In this document: positions 37,386 through 48,500 of the stretch, piece after piece | Numbering within the stretch: the stretch's first letter is position 1 | Layout of the letters: each line of letters begins with the position of its first letter | Notes under the pieces: model-generated | Seen by the model: only the letters and a program-made list of their open reading frames with translations | Databases searched by the model: none | Told to the model about the DNA's origin: nothing | Source of the DNA: Saprospiraceae bacterium | GTDB taxonomy: Bacteria; Bacteroidota; Bacteroidia; Chitinophagales; Saprospiraceae | Reading direction: 5' to 3' | Assembly (NCBI GenBank): GCA_024762995.1 | Contig: JANTGI010000002.1 | Location: 1 to 64,000 of the forward strand | Length of the DNA: 64,000 nt | Translations under genes and position numbers: made by a program

Positions 37386-37489
37386 GAACATTTTGGTCGA
37401 GATGTAATCATTTTAAATTTTTGTTATAAAATACCCACATTTTGGCTTTAAAAAGATGGCTTCTTGGTTTTATCTAAATGAGAAAAAAA

Positions 37490-37519
37490 GCTCTTTCGTC
37501 CTTCGAAAGGGCTTTTTTT
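37490..37519 (+). terminator. Rho-independent terminator
   Basis: Stem GCTCTTTCG / CGAAAGGGC (one G-T pair), loop tcctt, flanked by A7 and T7. Confidence 0.8.
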
Positions 37520-37570
37520 GTGTATTTTTGGGGGCGTTGGTAATTATTTGATTGGTCCACTTGCTTAGTA

Positions 37571-37617
37571 AAAAAATCTATTTTTTGCCTAAAAAACAGG
37601 GGTACCTAAACAGTTAC
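37571..37617 (+). repeat. Copy of the dispersed upstream block
   Basis: tctattttttgcctaaaaaa, then cagg at 37597-37600 and ctaaacagttac at 37606-37617, closely matching 18086-18123. It lies 25 bases before the start codon of the PAP2-like gene. Confidence 0.65.
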
Positions 37618-37641
37618 CATTTTTTTTTACACCTTTGTGGT

Positions 37642-38304
37642 ATGTTAAAAGCAGGAGCAAAAGTTATTTCTTATTTATTTCACCCTTTAATGGTGATGAG
37701 TTATGGGTTGATTATGCTGTTGATAATCAATCCTTATATGTTTGGGTTTAGCAGCCCGATGGGAGGGGACAAGCTTATCTTAATCGTTTGGCTGTCATCC
37801 TTTTTATTGCCGGCATTTGCGGCGTTGATGATGAAATTTACGGGGTTGATTCCTTCTTTGGAATTGTCGCAAGATAGAATGACACGTATTGGCCCACTGA
37901 TCGTAACCAGTATTTTTTATTTATGGCTTGCGCGAAATTTTTATCACAATCCATCCATACCACCGATTTTTAGTGCCTATGTAATGGGGGCGACCATTTC
38001 ATTGCTAATTGCTTTTTTCATCAACTTATTCAAAAAAATAAGCCTGCATGGAGTGGGTATGGGTGGTTGGTTAATGTTGACGATTTTTATGTATAAATAT
38101 TTTGATTTCGATTCTTTTACCTTGCGGTTAGGGGCAGATGTTTATCAAGTTGGACTCAATTATTGGTTATTTTTGGTTTTGATTTTGTCGGGTATTGTTG
38201 GGACGGCAAGATTGATTTTAAAAGCGCATGAGTTGGATGAAGTTTCTATCGGGTTTTTAGTTGGAGTTTTGGGGCAGATTATTGCTTTACGATTGCTTTT
38301 TTAG
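37642..38304 (+). CDS. PAP2-like polytopic membrane protein
   Basis: 220 residues from the ATG at 37642, with about six TM helices; the frame extends to a TTG at 37552 through the repeat block, which is not credible as coding. HGVGMGGWL (about 145) and RLILKAHELDEVSIGFLVG (about 192-210) resemble the C2/C3 regions of PAP2 phosphatases, but the canonical catalytic histidines and arginine are incomplete, so it may be an inactive relative. Common as a hypothetical protein in Bacteroidota. Promoter probably tacacctttg just before the start. Confidence 0.6.
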   Translation: MLKAGAKVISYLFHPLMVMSYGLIMLLIINPYMFGFSSPMGGDKLILIVWLSSFLLPAFAALMMKFTGLIPSLELSQDRMTRIGPLIVTSIFYLWLARNFYHNPSIPPIFSAYVMGATISLLIAFFINLFKKISLHGVGMGGWLMLTIFMYKYFDFDSFTLRLGADVYQVGLNYWLFLVLILSGIVGTARLILKAHELDEVSIGFLVGVLGQIIALRLLF

Positions 38305-38317
38305 GGAGACAGATAGA

Positions 38318-38508
38318 CTAAATGTTGAGAATTAGACGAGATTTTTTGAGATTAGACTAGGCGAAAAATAAGATGGTGTTCGGTAATCATCAAGATGAGC
38401 GTGTGTCAACCATGTGGTGATAAGTCTTGGCTGGGTGAAAGACTAGATGGAAATAGGTCGTAAAGGGGTTTTTTATGTTAAAAATAGGGGTAAGTCTAGA
38501 TAGTTATT
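38318..38508. repeat. Dispersed palindromic-element fragment and upstream block
   Basis: 38325-38400 (gaattagacgag, then ttttttgagattagac) matches the left half of the element at 12822-12951. 38477-38508 (gttaaaaataggggtaagtc tagatagttatt) is a diverged copy of the upstream block. The rest of the gap 38509-38846 is AT-rich; ctaagcagttat at 38807-38818, 29 bases before the protease start, again resembles ctaaacagttac. Confidence 0.5.
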
Positions 38509-38846
38509 AAAAAATATTGTATCTTGTCCCATCGCATTTCTACTCTCTCTTACTAACAATAAGGCTACAGATCATTAACGATAGTTTGTGATGATGTTGT
38601 TCTCTCTATTTTTAATAGATATAGATTTATTTGTGAAGGAGATTTTTCCTTGAGAATAACAAGTGTAATTAATTGGTGACTATCTAGGTAGTTTAAGGTT
38701 TTTGTTCAATGTTGCTGTATATTCATAGTTGTATCATATAGCTTAGCTATTTTTTAATTGATAATTATGATATAATACATGCAAAAAAGACATAAATTGT
38801 ATTTACCTAAGCAGTTATATTATTTTGAATTTAAAATTATAAAAAG

Positions 38847-41800
38847 ATGAAAAAAATTGTGTTAACCTTTTTGGTAAGCTTTCTTATTTCTATTGCCTAT
38901 ACCCAAAATAGTCCTACGAATAGTAATATAAAAGGAGTAGAGTCCATCCGGTATGTTGAAGGCAATTCTTATCCTCGTTATCTCCGGCTTGATGCAATGC
39001 ACACTATCCGGGTTGGGCATTTTTCTGAGTGGTTAAAAGCTAATTTTAATTTGCCGAAAGGCGTTAGTTTTGAATTGATACGCCGGGAAAAAGATCCGTT
39101 AGGTATCACTCATTTGCGATTCCAACAATTATTTAAAGGGGTGCCTGTCATTGGAGGCGTTTATTTAGGTCACGCCCAAAATGGACAAATCTATTCGATG
39201 AATGGAGTCCTTTTAGATGTAGGAGAGATGAATACGACTGCTGTATTGTCGAATGCAGAATCAGTCAAAAAAGCCATCGCTTACATACCTTCCGAAAAAT
39301 ATGTTTGGGAAGATGAGCCAAGTGAGCATTCACATGGAGTATATCCTACGGCAGAGTTGATTATAGTGCCGGAAGGCTTAGATTTTCGTCATAGAAAATT
39401 GACCTTGGCATATAAGGTGGATGTCTATTCTTTAGAGCCGCTAAAACGTGCATGGGTGTATATTGATGCCCAAACCGGTGATGTAGTGGCTGAAGAAAAT
39501 AGAATCTGTAAGACGGATATTCAAGGAACAGCGACAACAGGTTATAGTGGGCAGCGTAATATTACTGCGGATTCGCATAATGGGTATTTTCGCCTTAGGG
39601 AAACAGGGCGAGGCAATGGCATTGAGACCTATGACTTGAATAATAATTACAATTATAGTTCGGCATCTGATTTTATTGATGATGATAATAATTGGAATAA
39701 TGTCAATAGCAATTTGGATCAATATGCTACGGATCTCCATTGGGGTATGGAAAGAACTTATGATTATTATTTTAATACCTACGGTAAAAACAGTTTTGAT
39801 GGTCAAGGGGCCACCATAAAGGGATATCTTCATTATGGTTATGGATATGCAAATGCTTTCTGGAATGGAGAAGTAGTTACTTTTGGGGATGGAGATGGTG
39901 GCTCAAGCGGTATAAATACACCGGCTGTAAGTTTAGAAGTCGTAGGGCATGAAATTACTCATGGAGTTACAGAGTTTTCTGCCGGATTGATTTATAGCTC
40001 AGAATCGGGAGCGCTGAATGAGTCTTTTAGTGATATTTTTGGGGCAACCATTGATTTTGAAAACCGAACAGGGGCCGGCGCCAATTGGAAGATTGGAGAT
40101 GAAATATCCAGTGATGGTATTGGATTTCGAAGTATGTCCAATCCTAATTATTTTGACCATCCGGATTGTTATGAAGGGGATTTTTGGGAGAGTTATAATG
40201 ATGTGCACGTTAATAGTAGTGTTCAGAATTTTTGGTTTTATTTGCTTTCAGATGGTGGTACGGGTGTAAATGAATTTGGGACTAGTTATAGTCTGAGTGG
40301 GATAGGCTATTCTGATGCGGCAAAGATTGCTTATCGGACGTTGAATTATTATCTGACTCCGAGCTCTGAATATGCTGATGCGGCTTATTATTCGAGTTTG
40401 GCTGCTCAGGATTTATTTGGTGGTTGCTCTTCCGAATTGGCGCAGACCATTGAAGCTTGGCATGCGGTGGGATTGAACCCACCGGTTGATTCTGTTTTGG
40501 CGCTCAATTTTTCTGCCAAGCAGTATTATTGCAAACAACCTGCTTTCGTGGAGTTTCATAATTTTTCCTTCGGTTTGGATTCAATTGTTTGGGACTTTGG
40601 GGATGGACAGACAAGCTCGGAGTTTAGCCCGATTCATGTCTATAACGATGTGGGCGCGTATTCTGTACAAGCAATTGGATATGGGTGTTCGGGTAGTTCG
40701 GATACAATGCTTCTAGTAGATTATATTTTTGTGGATACGGCTTCTACTTTTTGTGATACCACAATCATGAAGCTTTCCGGTAATGAAATGATTACTTCGT
40801 GTTCCGGAGTGATTTTGGATCCCGGTGGAAATGATGATTTTACGACTTTTATTTCTTCTACGATGACTATTTCTCCGCCAGGAGCGACCCAAATAACCCT
40901 AGATTTTTCGGAGTTTGACTTAGGTACGGGCCCAAATAGTCTCGAAATTTACGATGGGGCTGATGTAATGGCTCAGGCTATTGGATTTTTTAGTGGGAAT
41001 GGCTTGCCCCTTGGAGGTGTGGTGACATCAAGTCAAGGAGTGATTACCTTACGCTTTGTGTCAGGAGGATATTCGTTGGGGCCGGGATTTGTTGTCAGTT
41101 ACTTTGCCGATAACGATGGAAGTGAAGTTGTAGCCGGTTTTGATGTTTCGGATTTTAACCCTCCACTTAGTGCGCCGGTCCAATTTACGACCATAGACAC
41201 CGTTTCTGCTACTGTTCAATGGCTTGTAGATGATACAGAAGCCTTTTTGTCGAAAGACTTGAAGTATCCTTTTTCTTCTCCGGGGAGTCATAAGGTGAAG
41301 CAAATTATTTATAATTGTCAGTCATCTGATACCTTGGAACAAGTTATTCAGGTGCAGGGAAAACCTGACTTGGTATCCTACTCACCTACTTCCATTTCGG
41401 CAACCATGTTTTCAGGAGATGAAGTAACAAAAGAAATTACTATTGAAAATGGCAGTGCTAATGACCTATGGTATTCGTTTGGGACTAATGGTTACCATAT
41501 GAACTTTGATACCAGTTTTGTTAATACCTATACTGAATCAGGGGCGGCATCTTTGTTTGTTTTGGAAGATATCGGCGAGTTGGATAGTTTGATTTTGGAT
41601 GTCACGATTAACGGGGACTTTGATGCCGATGAAGAGTTTGCCAGTGTCTTTGTTGATGATAGTTTAATTGCGGTAATTCAAGATGATAATGTGTCAAATG
41701 GGTTGGATATCAAGGTAGAGTACGTCATTACGGGTTCTATTTTAATCACGTTTTTGCTTGATCACCAGCTTGTTGTGCGGATACAGAACTCTATTGAAGT

Positions 41801-44800
41801 GGATCCCGGACTAGGAGGAAGCGATACCCATGACTTGAAGATAAAGGGTGTTGGAGTTTCATCTGTCAAAACAGTTAATGACCAAGGTGTCGTGTACGGA
41901 GTAGGTAGCAATGTAGAGGAAGTAATTCTTTCCGCAGTTGGGCTGTCCGGAGGTATTTACCATTCTAAACTGAATTTAGCTACAGGTGACCCTGATTATG
42001 CCAATGTTTTAATTCCGGTTACAATGAATGTTATTGATGCGGCCAAACCGGTTATGTTAAATGCACCCTTGGATTTTGGAGGAGTGTTTGTCGGTAGTAG
42101 TCATTCGCTTGCGCTAAAAATTAGAAATGATGGCTCCATTCCTTTTTATGTCTTTGATGCCGTTTCGGACAATAATCATTTTGAGTCTCAGCTTACCTTG
42201 TCGGTATTGCCGGGTCAAACAGGAGAGCTGTTAGTTACTTATTTGCCCTTAGTTGTAGGAGGAGAGACCGGCGTAATAACTCTGACCACTAGTACCGGGG
42301 AGTTGACATTCAATGTCCTTGGGGCAGGGATAGAACCTCCGGAATTGCAGGTAAATCCGGATACCGTATCATTGACTCTTTTGACCGGCGAAATGGATGA
42401 TGTGCCGGTTACAATCTCAAATGTGGGAAGTTCTGATTTGTATTACCAAATCCAAAATCCAATTTCTTTAGGATTGGATACCACTGCACAGCGATTTTTC
42501 TCACTTAACGGAGATTCAACGATTTTTAGCTTTGTCGTGAATCCTTTTGGGATGGATACTCTTTATTTGGAGGTGACTATCAATGGGGATTATGATGATT
42601 TTGATGAATTTGCAAAACTGTATATAGATGGCGAGTTCGTCGCATTAATGGAAGGAAATGTGACGAATGGTACGGACATAATTTCTTCATTTGAGTTTTC
42701 AGGGGAACAATTGTCGGATTGGACAGCAGATGGTCAGATAGATGTAAAAATTGTGAATTCTTTTTACGTCAGTCCATCTTATGGTAATGCAAGCCATCAA
42801 GTGTATTTGCAAGCAGATGGATTAAACTGGGTGGCGGTTGATAGTCAAAAGGACACCTTGTCTGTCGGTTCGTCTAAGGAATGGATGCTTCATTTTGATG
42901 CGACGGATTTGTTTGGAGGAATTTATTATAGGGATGTATCTATTTACTCCAATGACCCTATTCTTCCGGTAGCCAATATTCAGACATGGTTGCATGTTAT
43001 TGGTCAGCCGATACTATCTGTTGATACACTAGTTGATTTTGGGAAGGTATTTGTCGGCTATTCAGATACCGCAAGTCTAGTGGTTGAAAATACAGGGACG
43101 GATACCTTGTTTGTGTCAAATATTGTCTTGGATTTAACAGCATTTGACGTAAGTCAGGGACAGTTAGTGATTCCTCCTGTTTCATCGCAAGAAATAACCA
43201 TATCGTTTCATCCCACTCAGTCACAAGAGTATTTGGGGCACATAATGATAGAGTCCAATCTTCCGACCCAAATTATAGAAACAAAAGGGATTGGCATGAT
43301 GCCGCCGGCTATTGATGTCATTCCGGATACCCTATTTGCGCAGTTGTCGTCCGGAGAAATGGAGACACAACAATTGCTAATCCAGAACAACGGTGAATAT
43401 GACTTAATTAGAGCCGCATTGGTGGTCGGCTCTAGGTTTGAAAGGGAGTCAATGAAAACTTATTCGATATCCGGAGCGAGTACCGTTCATGAATTTGAGA
43501 ATTTGCCGGATATTGATAGTCTTGAGGTTATTGTGACACTCAACGGTGATTATGACAATTTGTCGGAATATGCCTCGCTATACATTGACAACACATTGAT
43601 CGGAGCGATTGATGATGGTGATGTGAATAATGGGGTTGATATTGTGGTAAGTTATGTATTTGCCGGAGCTCAATTAGAGAACTGGGTGCTTGACGGGCAG
43701 ATTACAGTGGAGCTAAAAAATACACCAGATGTGGATTTGGGCTTAGGAGGTACGGATAGTCACAAAGTCAAAATAGTAAGCAATGGAGAAGTATGGCTTT
43801 CTTCGTCTCAAACGGATGCGGATACGACTTCTCAAGGAATGATAGATACCATCCCAGTTTATTTTGATGCCACAGGCTTAAATGGGGGGGATTATGTTTC
43901 TTCAATAGATATCTTCTGCAATGATCCGGTTCAATCAATGGTAAAGGTTCCTGTATTTTTGCATGTGGAAGGGCAGCCCGGTATCAGTGTTTCCACAAGC
44001 ATGCTTGATTTTGGAGAGCAATTTGTTAATTCAAATACAGCCAAAGACCTATATATCCAAAATAGCGGGTCTGACACCTTGTTTGTCAATGACATACAGT
44101 CCGATAATACATCTTTTGTACCCAATACAACTGCGCTGACCATTCTGCCGGGGGAGACAAAAACGGTGTTGGTTAGTTTTCTTCCAACAACAGATGTCAG
44201 TTATTCGGGGCAATTAACCATAAAATCAAATGTCACTGATGAAGTCATTAGTTTGATGGGATTAGGCGTTTTACATCCGGTTATTGCCTATAGTCCCGAC
44301 ACGCTGTTTGCAGAGCTAAAAATGGGTGAAGATACCGTGAAGCCACTGGTCATAAAAAATCTTGCCGGGATAGATTTGCAATATCATGTGCCTTTAGTAG
44401 GATGGTACGAAAGCCCCCAAATTAAAAAATTCTTTTATTCGGCAGGGGCCACTACTTCTTATACATTTAAGGATATTAACCCGTTGACCCCCAAAATGCA
44501 CTTAAAACTAACCATTAATGGAGACTTTGATGGTACACAAGAGTATGCTGAAGTTTATATCGATGGTACTTATTTCGCAAAGATTGAAGATAATAATGTG
44601 ACAAACGGAGAAGACATTGTCCAGGAATTTATTCTGGAAGGGAGTGATTTGACGAATTGGTTGGCAGATTCGCAGTTGAAGGTTAGTATTGTTAATTCCG
44701 ACCAAGTGAATACCGGTTATGGGGCTGATTGGCATGTTTATCAAATCTCTTATGTGACCGTAGATTGGCTGTCTGTAGAGGAGGCTTCGGGAAGTATTTC

Positions 44801-45215
44801 CGCAGGAAATACAGATACAGTACCTGTTCGATTTAGTTCGGGTAATCTTGGCGTAGGAGATTATTTTTCATCTTTCTTAATTGAATCGAATGACGGGCAA
44901 AATCCATCTATCGAAGTGCCGGTCCACTTGAGAGTATTAGACCCCGATGGCTGGACAAGTCCATTTAACAGTCCGAAGGTACAAGTTTATCCCAATCCGG
45001 TTGCAGATGTCCTGACCATTTCGACGGATGAGAATCTTTCGATAAAATCCATTGATTTAATAGATATGCTTGGTCGGGTGATGTATTCAGATAGTTGGGG
45101 CGTACAAGAACACTACAGGGAGATGAAGCTGACGACCTTTCCTGGGGGGAAATATTTCCTTCTATTAACCGATGTGGATGGGCAAAGATACTACAAACCT
45201 TTTGTGAAGCAATAG
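38847..45215 (+). CDS. Giant secreted M4 (thermolysin-family) metalloprotease with four ~324-residue repeats and T9SS sorting domain
   Basis: 2122 residues. Order: signal peptide (1-19), FTP propeptide (about 45-120), PepSY-like region, M4 catalytic domain with HEITH (H368, H372) and E392 exactly 24 residues later (NESFSD), the later DVHVNSSVQNFWFYLL histidine motif (about 452), a PKD domain (about 555-630, VWDFGDG), a CUB-like domain (about 640-765), four long repeats starting near residues 840, 1165, 1487 and 1811, and a type A sorting domain (last ~80 residues, VYPNPVADVL). Each repeat combines an ASPM/SPD-2/Hydin-type 'choice-of-anchor' strand set with a 'LTINGDYD..EYA.LYIDG' module. An extracellular protease is certain; the repeats probably bind surfaces or substrate. 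Confidence 0.92.
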   Translation: MKKIVLTFLVSFLISIAYTQNSPTNSNIKGVESIRYVEGNSYPRYLRLDAMHTIRVGHFSEWLKANFNLPKGVSFELIRREKDPLGITHLRFQQLFKGVPVIGGVYLGHAQNGQIYSMNGVLLDVGEMNTTAVLSNAESVKKAIAYIPSEKYVWEDEPSEHSHGVYPTAELIIVPEGLDFRHRKLTLAYKVDVYSLEPLKRAWVYIDAQTGDVVAEENRICKTDIQGTATTGYSGQRNITADSHNGYFRLRETGRGNGIETYDLNNNYNYSSASDFIDDDNNWNNVNSNLDQYATDLHWGMERTYDYYFNTYGKNSFDGQGATIKGYLHYGYGYANAFWNGEVVTFGDGDGGSSGINTPAVSLEVVGHEITHGVTEFSAGLIYSSESGALNESFSDIFGATIDFENRTGAGANWKIGDEISSDGIGFRSMSNPNYFDHPDCYEGDFWESYNDVHVNSSVQNFWFYLLSDGGTGVNEFGTSYSLSGIGYSDAAKIAYRTLNYYLTPSSEYADAAYYSSLAAQDLFGGCSSELAQTIEAWHAVGLNPPVDSVLALNFSAKQYYCKQPAFVEFHNFSFGLDSIVWDFGDGQTSSEFSPIHVYNDVGAYSVQAIGYGCSGSSDTMLLVDYIFVDTASTFCDTTIMKLSGNEMITSCSGVILDPGGNDDFTTFISSTMTISPPGATQITLDFSEFDLGTGPNSLEIYDGADVMAQAIGFFSGNGLPLGGVVTSSQGVITLRFVSGGYSLGPGFVVSYFADNDGSEVVAGFDVSDFNPPLSAPVQFTTIDTVSATVQWLVDDTEAFLSKDLKYPFSSPGSHKVKQIIYNCQSSDTLEQVIQVQGKPDLVSYSPTSISATMFSGDEVTKEITIENGSANDLWYSFGTNGYHMNFDTSFVNTYTESGAASLFVLEDIGELDSLILDVTINGDFDADEEFASVFVDDSLIAVIQDDNVSNGLDIKVEYVITGSILITFLLDHQLVVRIQNSIEVDPGLGGSDTHDLKIKGVGVSSVKTVNDQGVVYGVGSNVEEVILSAVGLSGGIYHSKLNLATGDPDYANVLIPVTMNVIDAAKPVMLNAPLDFGGVFVGSSHSLALKIRNDGSIPFYVFDAVSDNNHFESQLTLSVLPGQTGELLVTYLPLVVGGETGVITLTTSTGELTFNVLGAGIEPPELQVNPDTVSLTLLTGEMDDVPVTISNVGSSDLYYQIQNPISLGLDTTAQRFFSLNGDSTIFSFVVNPFGMDTLYLEVTINGDYDDFDEFAKLYIDGEFVALMEGNVTNGTDIISSFEFSGEQLSDWTADGQIDVKIVNSFYVSPSYGNASHQVYLQADGLNWVAVDSQKDTLSVGSSKEWMLHFDATDLFGGIYYRDVSIYSNDPILPVANIQTWLHVIGQPILSVDTLVDFGKVFVGYSDTASLVVENTGTDTLFVSNIVLDLTAFDVSQGQLVIPPVSSQEITISFHPTQSQEYLGHIMIESNLPTQIIETKGIGMMPPAIDVIPDTLFAQLSSGEMETQQLLIQNNGEYDLIRAALVVGSRFERESMKTYSISGASTVHEFENLPDIDSLEVIVTLNGDYDNLSEYASLYIDNTLIGAIDDGDVNNGVDIVVSYVFAGAQLENWVLDGQITVELKNTPDVDLGLGGTDSHKVKIVSNGEVWLSSSQTDADTTSQGMIDTIPVYFDATGLNGGDYVSSIDIFCNDPVQSMVKVPVFLHVEGQPGISVSTSMLDFGEQFVNSNTAKDLYIQNSGSDTLFVNDIQSDNTSFVPNTTALTILPGETKTVLVSFLPTTDVSYSGQLTIKSNVTDEVISLMGLGVLHPVIAYSPDTLFAELKMGEDTVKPLVIKNLAGIDLQYHVPLVGWYESPQIKKFFYSAGATTSYTFKDINPLTPKMHLKLTINGDFDGTQEYAEVYIDGTYFAKIEDNNVTNGEDIVQEFILEGSDLTNWLADSQLKVSIVNSDQVNTGYGADWHVYQISYVTVDWLSVEEASGSISAGNTDTVPVRFSSGNLGVGDYFSSFLIESNDGQNPSIEVPVHLRVLDPDGWTSPFNSPKVQVYPNPVADVLTISTDENLSIKSIDLIDMLGRVMYSDSWGVQEHYREMKLTTFPGGKYFLLLTDVDGQRYYKPFVKQ

Positions 45216-45305
45216 TTGAGGCAACTGTCTTGGTGTCCATAGGTCTTTGCCATAGCGCCTGCCGGTCTGACAGCATAGGCAAGCGCAACATACACAACAA
45301 CGGTG

Positions 45306-45335
45306 ATGTGCCCACTACGGATGTAGTGGGCACAT
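45306..45335. repeat. Perfect 13-bp hairpin
   Basis: atGTGCCCACTAC-ggat-GTAGTGGGCACat. Very stable, about 90 bases after the protease stop; no T-run, so it may be a processing or attenuating structure, or the edge of the dispersed element that follows. Confidence 0.75.
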
Positions 45336-45341
45336 TCGTTA

Positions 45342-45445
45342 TACATGGGACGATTTGGTTTGCAAGATTAGGCTGCAGGCAAATTTTGAAAGGAGATTTG
45401 CCCAATTTGTCGGAGAATGACCGACAAACCAATTTGGCTCATGTA
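45342..45445 (+). repeat. Dispersed element, plus-strand copy
   Basis: Matches the reverse complement of 36285-36392. Internal hairpins GGCAAAT / ATTTGCC (about 45379-45401) and TTGTCGG / CCGACAA (about 45408-45427) sit inside outer arms atttggtttg / caaaccaatt, giving a compact multi-stem fold. Confidence 0.65.
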
Positions 45446-45549
45446 ATTAGTAAGGTGCGACCTGCATGGACTGCATTACCATTCATTCATCTGCCCAAAG
45501 CCAAGGGCATTAAAACAGCTACTATTTTTCTTTCTAAACTTAAAAAAGT

Positions 45550-45557
45550 TACCTTTG
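45550..45557 (+). promoter_or_regulatory. -7 element TACCTTTG for ccsBA
   Basis: Full match to TAnnTTTG, 40 bases before the ATG at 45597; overlaps the first codon of the longest frame (45555), ruling that start out. Confidence 0.55.
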
Positions 45558-45596
45558 TTCCTTAGGTTGAATCTGACACTCATACAAAGAGACCCA

Positions 45597-48500
45597 ATGA
45601 TGAAGAAAATTCTTGACTTCTTGTTTTCCACAAAGCTGATGGCTGTTTTGTTTCTTGTTTTTGCGGCAGCGATGGCTATTGCCACTTTTGTTGAAAACGA
45701 TTACGGTACGCCGACAGCGCGCAAGTTGATCTATGCGAGTTGGTGGTTTGAGCTGATTATGTTTGTTTTTATGGTCAACTTTGTGGGTAATATCTTTCGA
45801 TTTCGACTTTATCGACGAGAAAAATGGCCGGTTTTACTCTTTCATTCTGCCTTTATTCTTATTCTTTTAGGAGCTTGGGTGACGCGATATATCTCTTACG
45901 AAGGGATCATGCCCATTATGGAAGGTAAGACTTCTAATCGGTTTCTTACCGAAAAAGTGTATGTGTCTGTGGCGGATGAAACCGGTAAAGATTTAATTGT
46001 CAAGAAAATACTCTTAGGAAAAAAAGGGAATAATTATTTTAAGGCGAAGAGTGATGATGGGACGGTTACCGTGGAATTTCAGGACTATGTTCCCAATGCC
46101 AAACAAGTACTAGAACCCAAAGAAGGTGCAACCAAATACATACATTTAGTAGAACAATCTTCTGGTTCGCGTCATGACCATTTCATTGCGAAAGATTCGG
46201 TGATTTTTATCCATGGCGTTCCCATCTCTTACAATGACGATTTGCGACTGCCGGGGATACATTTCTTTGAAGAAAATGGGCAGATGAAAATTAAATCACC
46301 GCTCAGCGGAAGTTATATGATTATGGCGACCAGAGCCCAAGGAACTCTGGTTGCAGATAGTGTGCAGGATTTTAATATACGGTCTCTATATTCTTTGGGG
46401 GATTTGAGCTTTGTCGTGCCGTCCGGCCCCCAAAATGGAGAGTTGACCTACAAAAGCGATGACCCGAATTACTTCCCTAAAGACCTAGTCTCCATTAATC
46501 TGACGGCTAATGGGGAGACCCAAAAAGTCGATGTGACCGGGGGACAATTTATGACTGATGGGGTGACTAAAGCAATCGTCGGCGGTAAAAAATATAAGGT
46601 CTCTTACGGTTCTAGGTTTATTGAATTGCCTTTTGCCGTCAAATTGAGAGATTTTCAACTCGATCGTTATCCGGGGTCGAATAGCCCGATGTCGTATGCC
46701 AGCGAAGTGACGGTGATTGATACGGTTAATCATAAGCATTTTGACTTTAGGATTTTTATGAATAATATCTTGAATTATCAAGGCTATAAGTTTTTTCAAG
46801 CTTCCTACTCTATTACTCCCCAAGGAGAAGAAACACGGCTATCCGTCAATCACGATTCTTTGGGTACTACTTTGACCTATATTGGATATGGATTACTGTA
46901 TTTGGGCTTGATACTTATTCTTTTTATGCCGGGGACTAGATTTAGTGACTTGCGTAAAAAGTTAAGGCAGCTTCGAGTAAAACAGGCGATACTCCTGCTA
47001 TTATTTTTGCTGCCTGCCAAGAGCATTTTTGCGCAAGCAACTTCCCATGACAATGATATTAATGTTGATACCTTTTTGCAATCTACCGCTATTCCTGTCG
47101 AACATGCCAAAATCTTTGGAAGACTAGTCGTTCAAGATGCCGGTGGGCGAATGAAACCGGTGAATACTTTTTCTTCCGAACTTTTGCGCAAGCTCACCAA
47201 ACACGATACTTATCATGGGCTGAACTCGGATCAGGTGCTTGCCTCCATGATTTTGAATCCGAGAGTCTGGTATTATGCTCCGGTGATTTTCATGAAAAAA
47301 GAAAATAAAAAAGTACGCAAGATTTTGGGTGTGCCCGAAGACGAAAAGTATGCCCGATTGATTGATTTTTTTGATGGTAACGGGGGCTATAAACTCCGTG
47401 ACTATGTGGAAGAAGCCAGTAAAAAACGGATACCCGGTGCATTTGATGAAAGTGTCATCTTGATTGATCAACGCGTCAATCTCCTGTACGGTGTCTTGGA
47501 GCAAGAGCGTGGATTGCGCTTCTTTCCGCTCAAAGATGACCCCAATCATAAGTGGTATTCTGCGATGGATGCGCCCCAAGTATTTCATGGAGACGACTCG
47601 GTTTTTGTGAGCAAAATATTTCCACTCTATGCCCAAGTTATGATGGAAGCCAAGAAAACCGGTAATGATTCCTTAGCGATTGACTTGCTTCACGGAATCA
47701 CAAAGTTTCAAAAATCCTATGGGGCCGCCGTAATGCCGCCGGACAAACAGATTGATTTGGAGATATTGTACAATAAGTATGACATCTTCAAAAAACTGTT
47801 TAGCTACTACATGTATATCGGTACGCTTTTGTTTCTCTTTGTTATTTTTCAGCTCTTTAGGGATGGTAAGGTGATACGGTGGTTGATTAAAGGGAGCATG
47901 TGGATAATTTTGGTGTTGTTTGCTTTACATACTGCGGGTTTGGGTGTGCGCTGGTACATCAGTGGGCATACCCCTTGGTCCAATGCGTATGAATCTATGA
48001 TTTATGTAGCTTGGGCTACGATGCTTTTTGGGTTGCTTTTTGGGCGCAAGTCCCCATTGACGATGGGCGCAACGGCTTTTTTGACCTCCATGATGTTGAT
48101 GATTGCTCACTGGAATTGGATGGATCCGGCGATTGAAAATTTGGTTCCGGTATTGAATTCATATTGGTTGATGATTCATGTATCTATTATTGTGGCGAGT
48201 TACGGCCCGTTTGCGTTGAGTATGATTTTGGGAATCGTGGCCTTGTTGTTTATGGTTTTGACCAATAATCAAAATAAGTCGCGCCTTGCGGCAAAAATCA
48301 AAGAGATTACCTATATCAATGAAATGTCGATGACCATTGGCTTGGTGATGTTGACCATCGGAAATTTTTTGGGAGGACAATGGGCCAATGAGAGTTGGGG
48401 ACGTTATTGGGGGTGGGACCCAAAGGAAACATGGGCACTCATTAGTATTATGGTATATGCTTTTATCTTGCATGCTCGTTTAGTACCCGGTTTGCGAGGT

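Noticed and set aside
45095-45565. 156-codon frame overlapping the protease end and the repeat element
   Set aside because: It overlaps the M4 protease gene in another frame, then runs through a hairpin and a dispersed repeat; only the repeat part shares a peptide with another locus. Not a credible gene.
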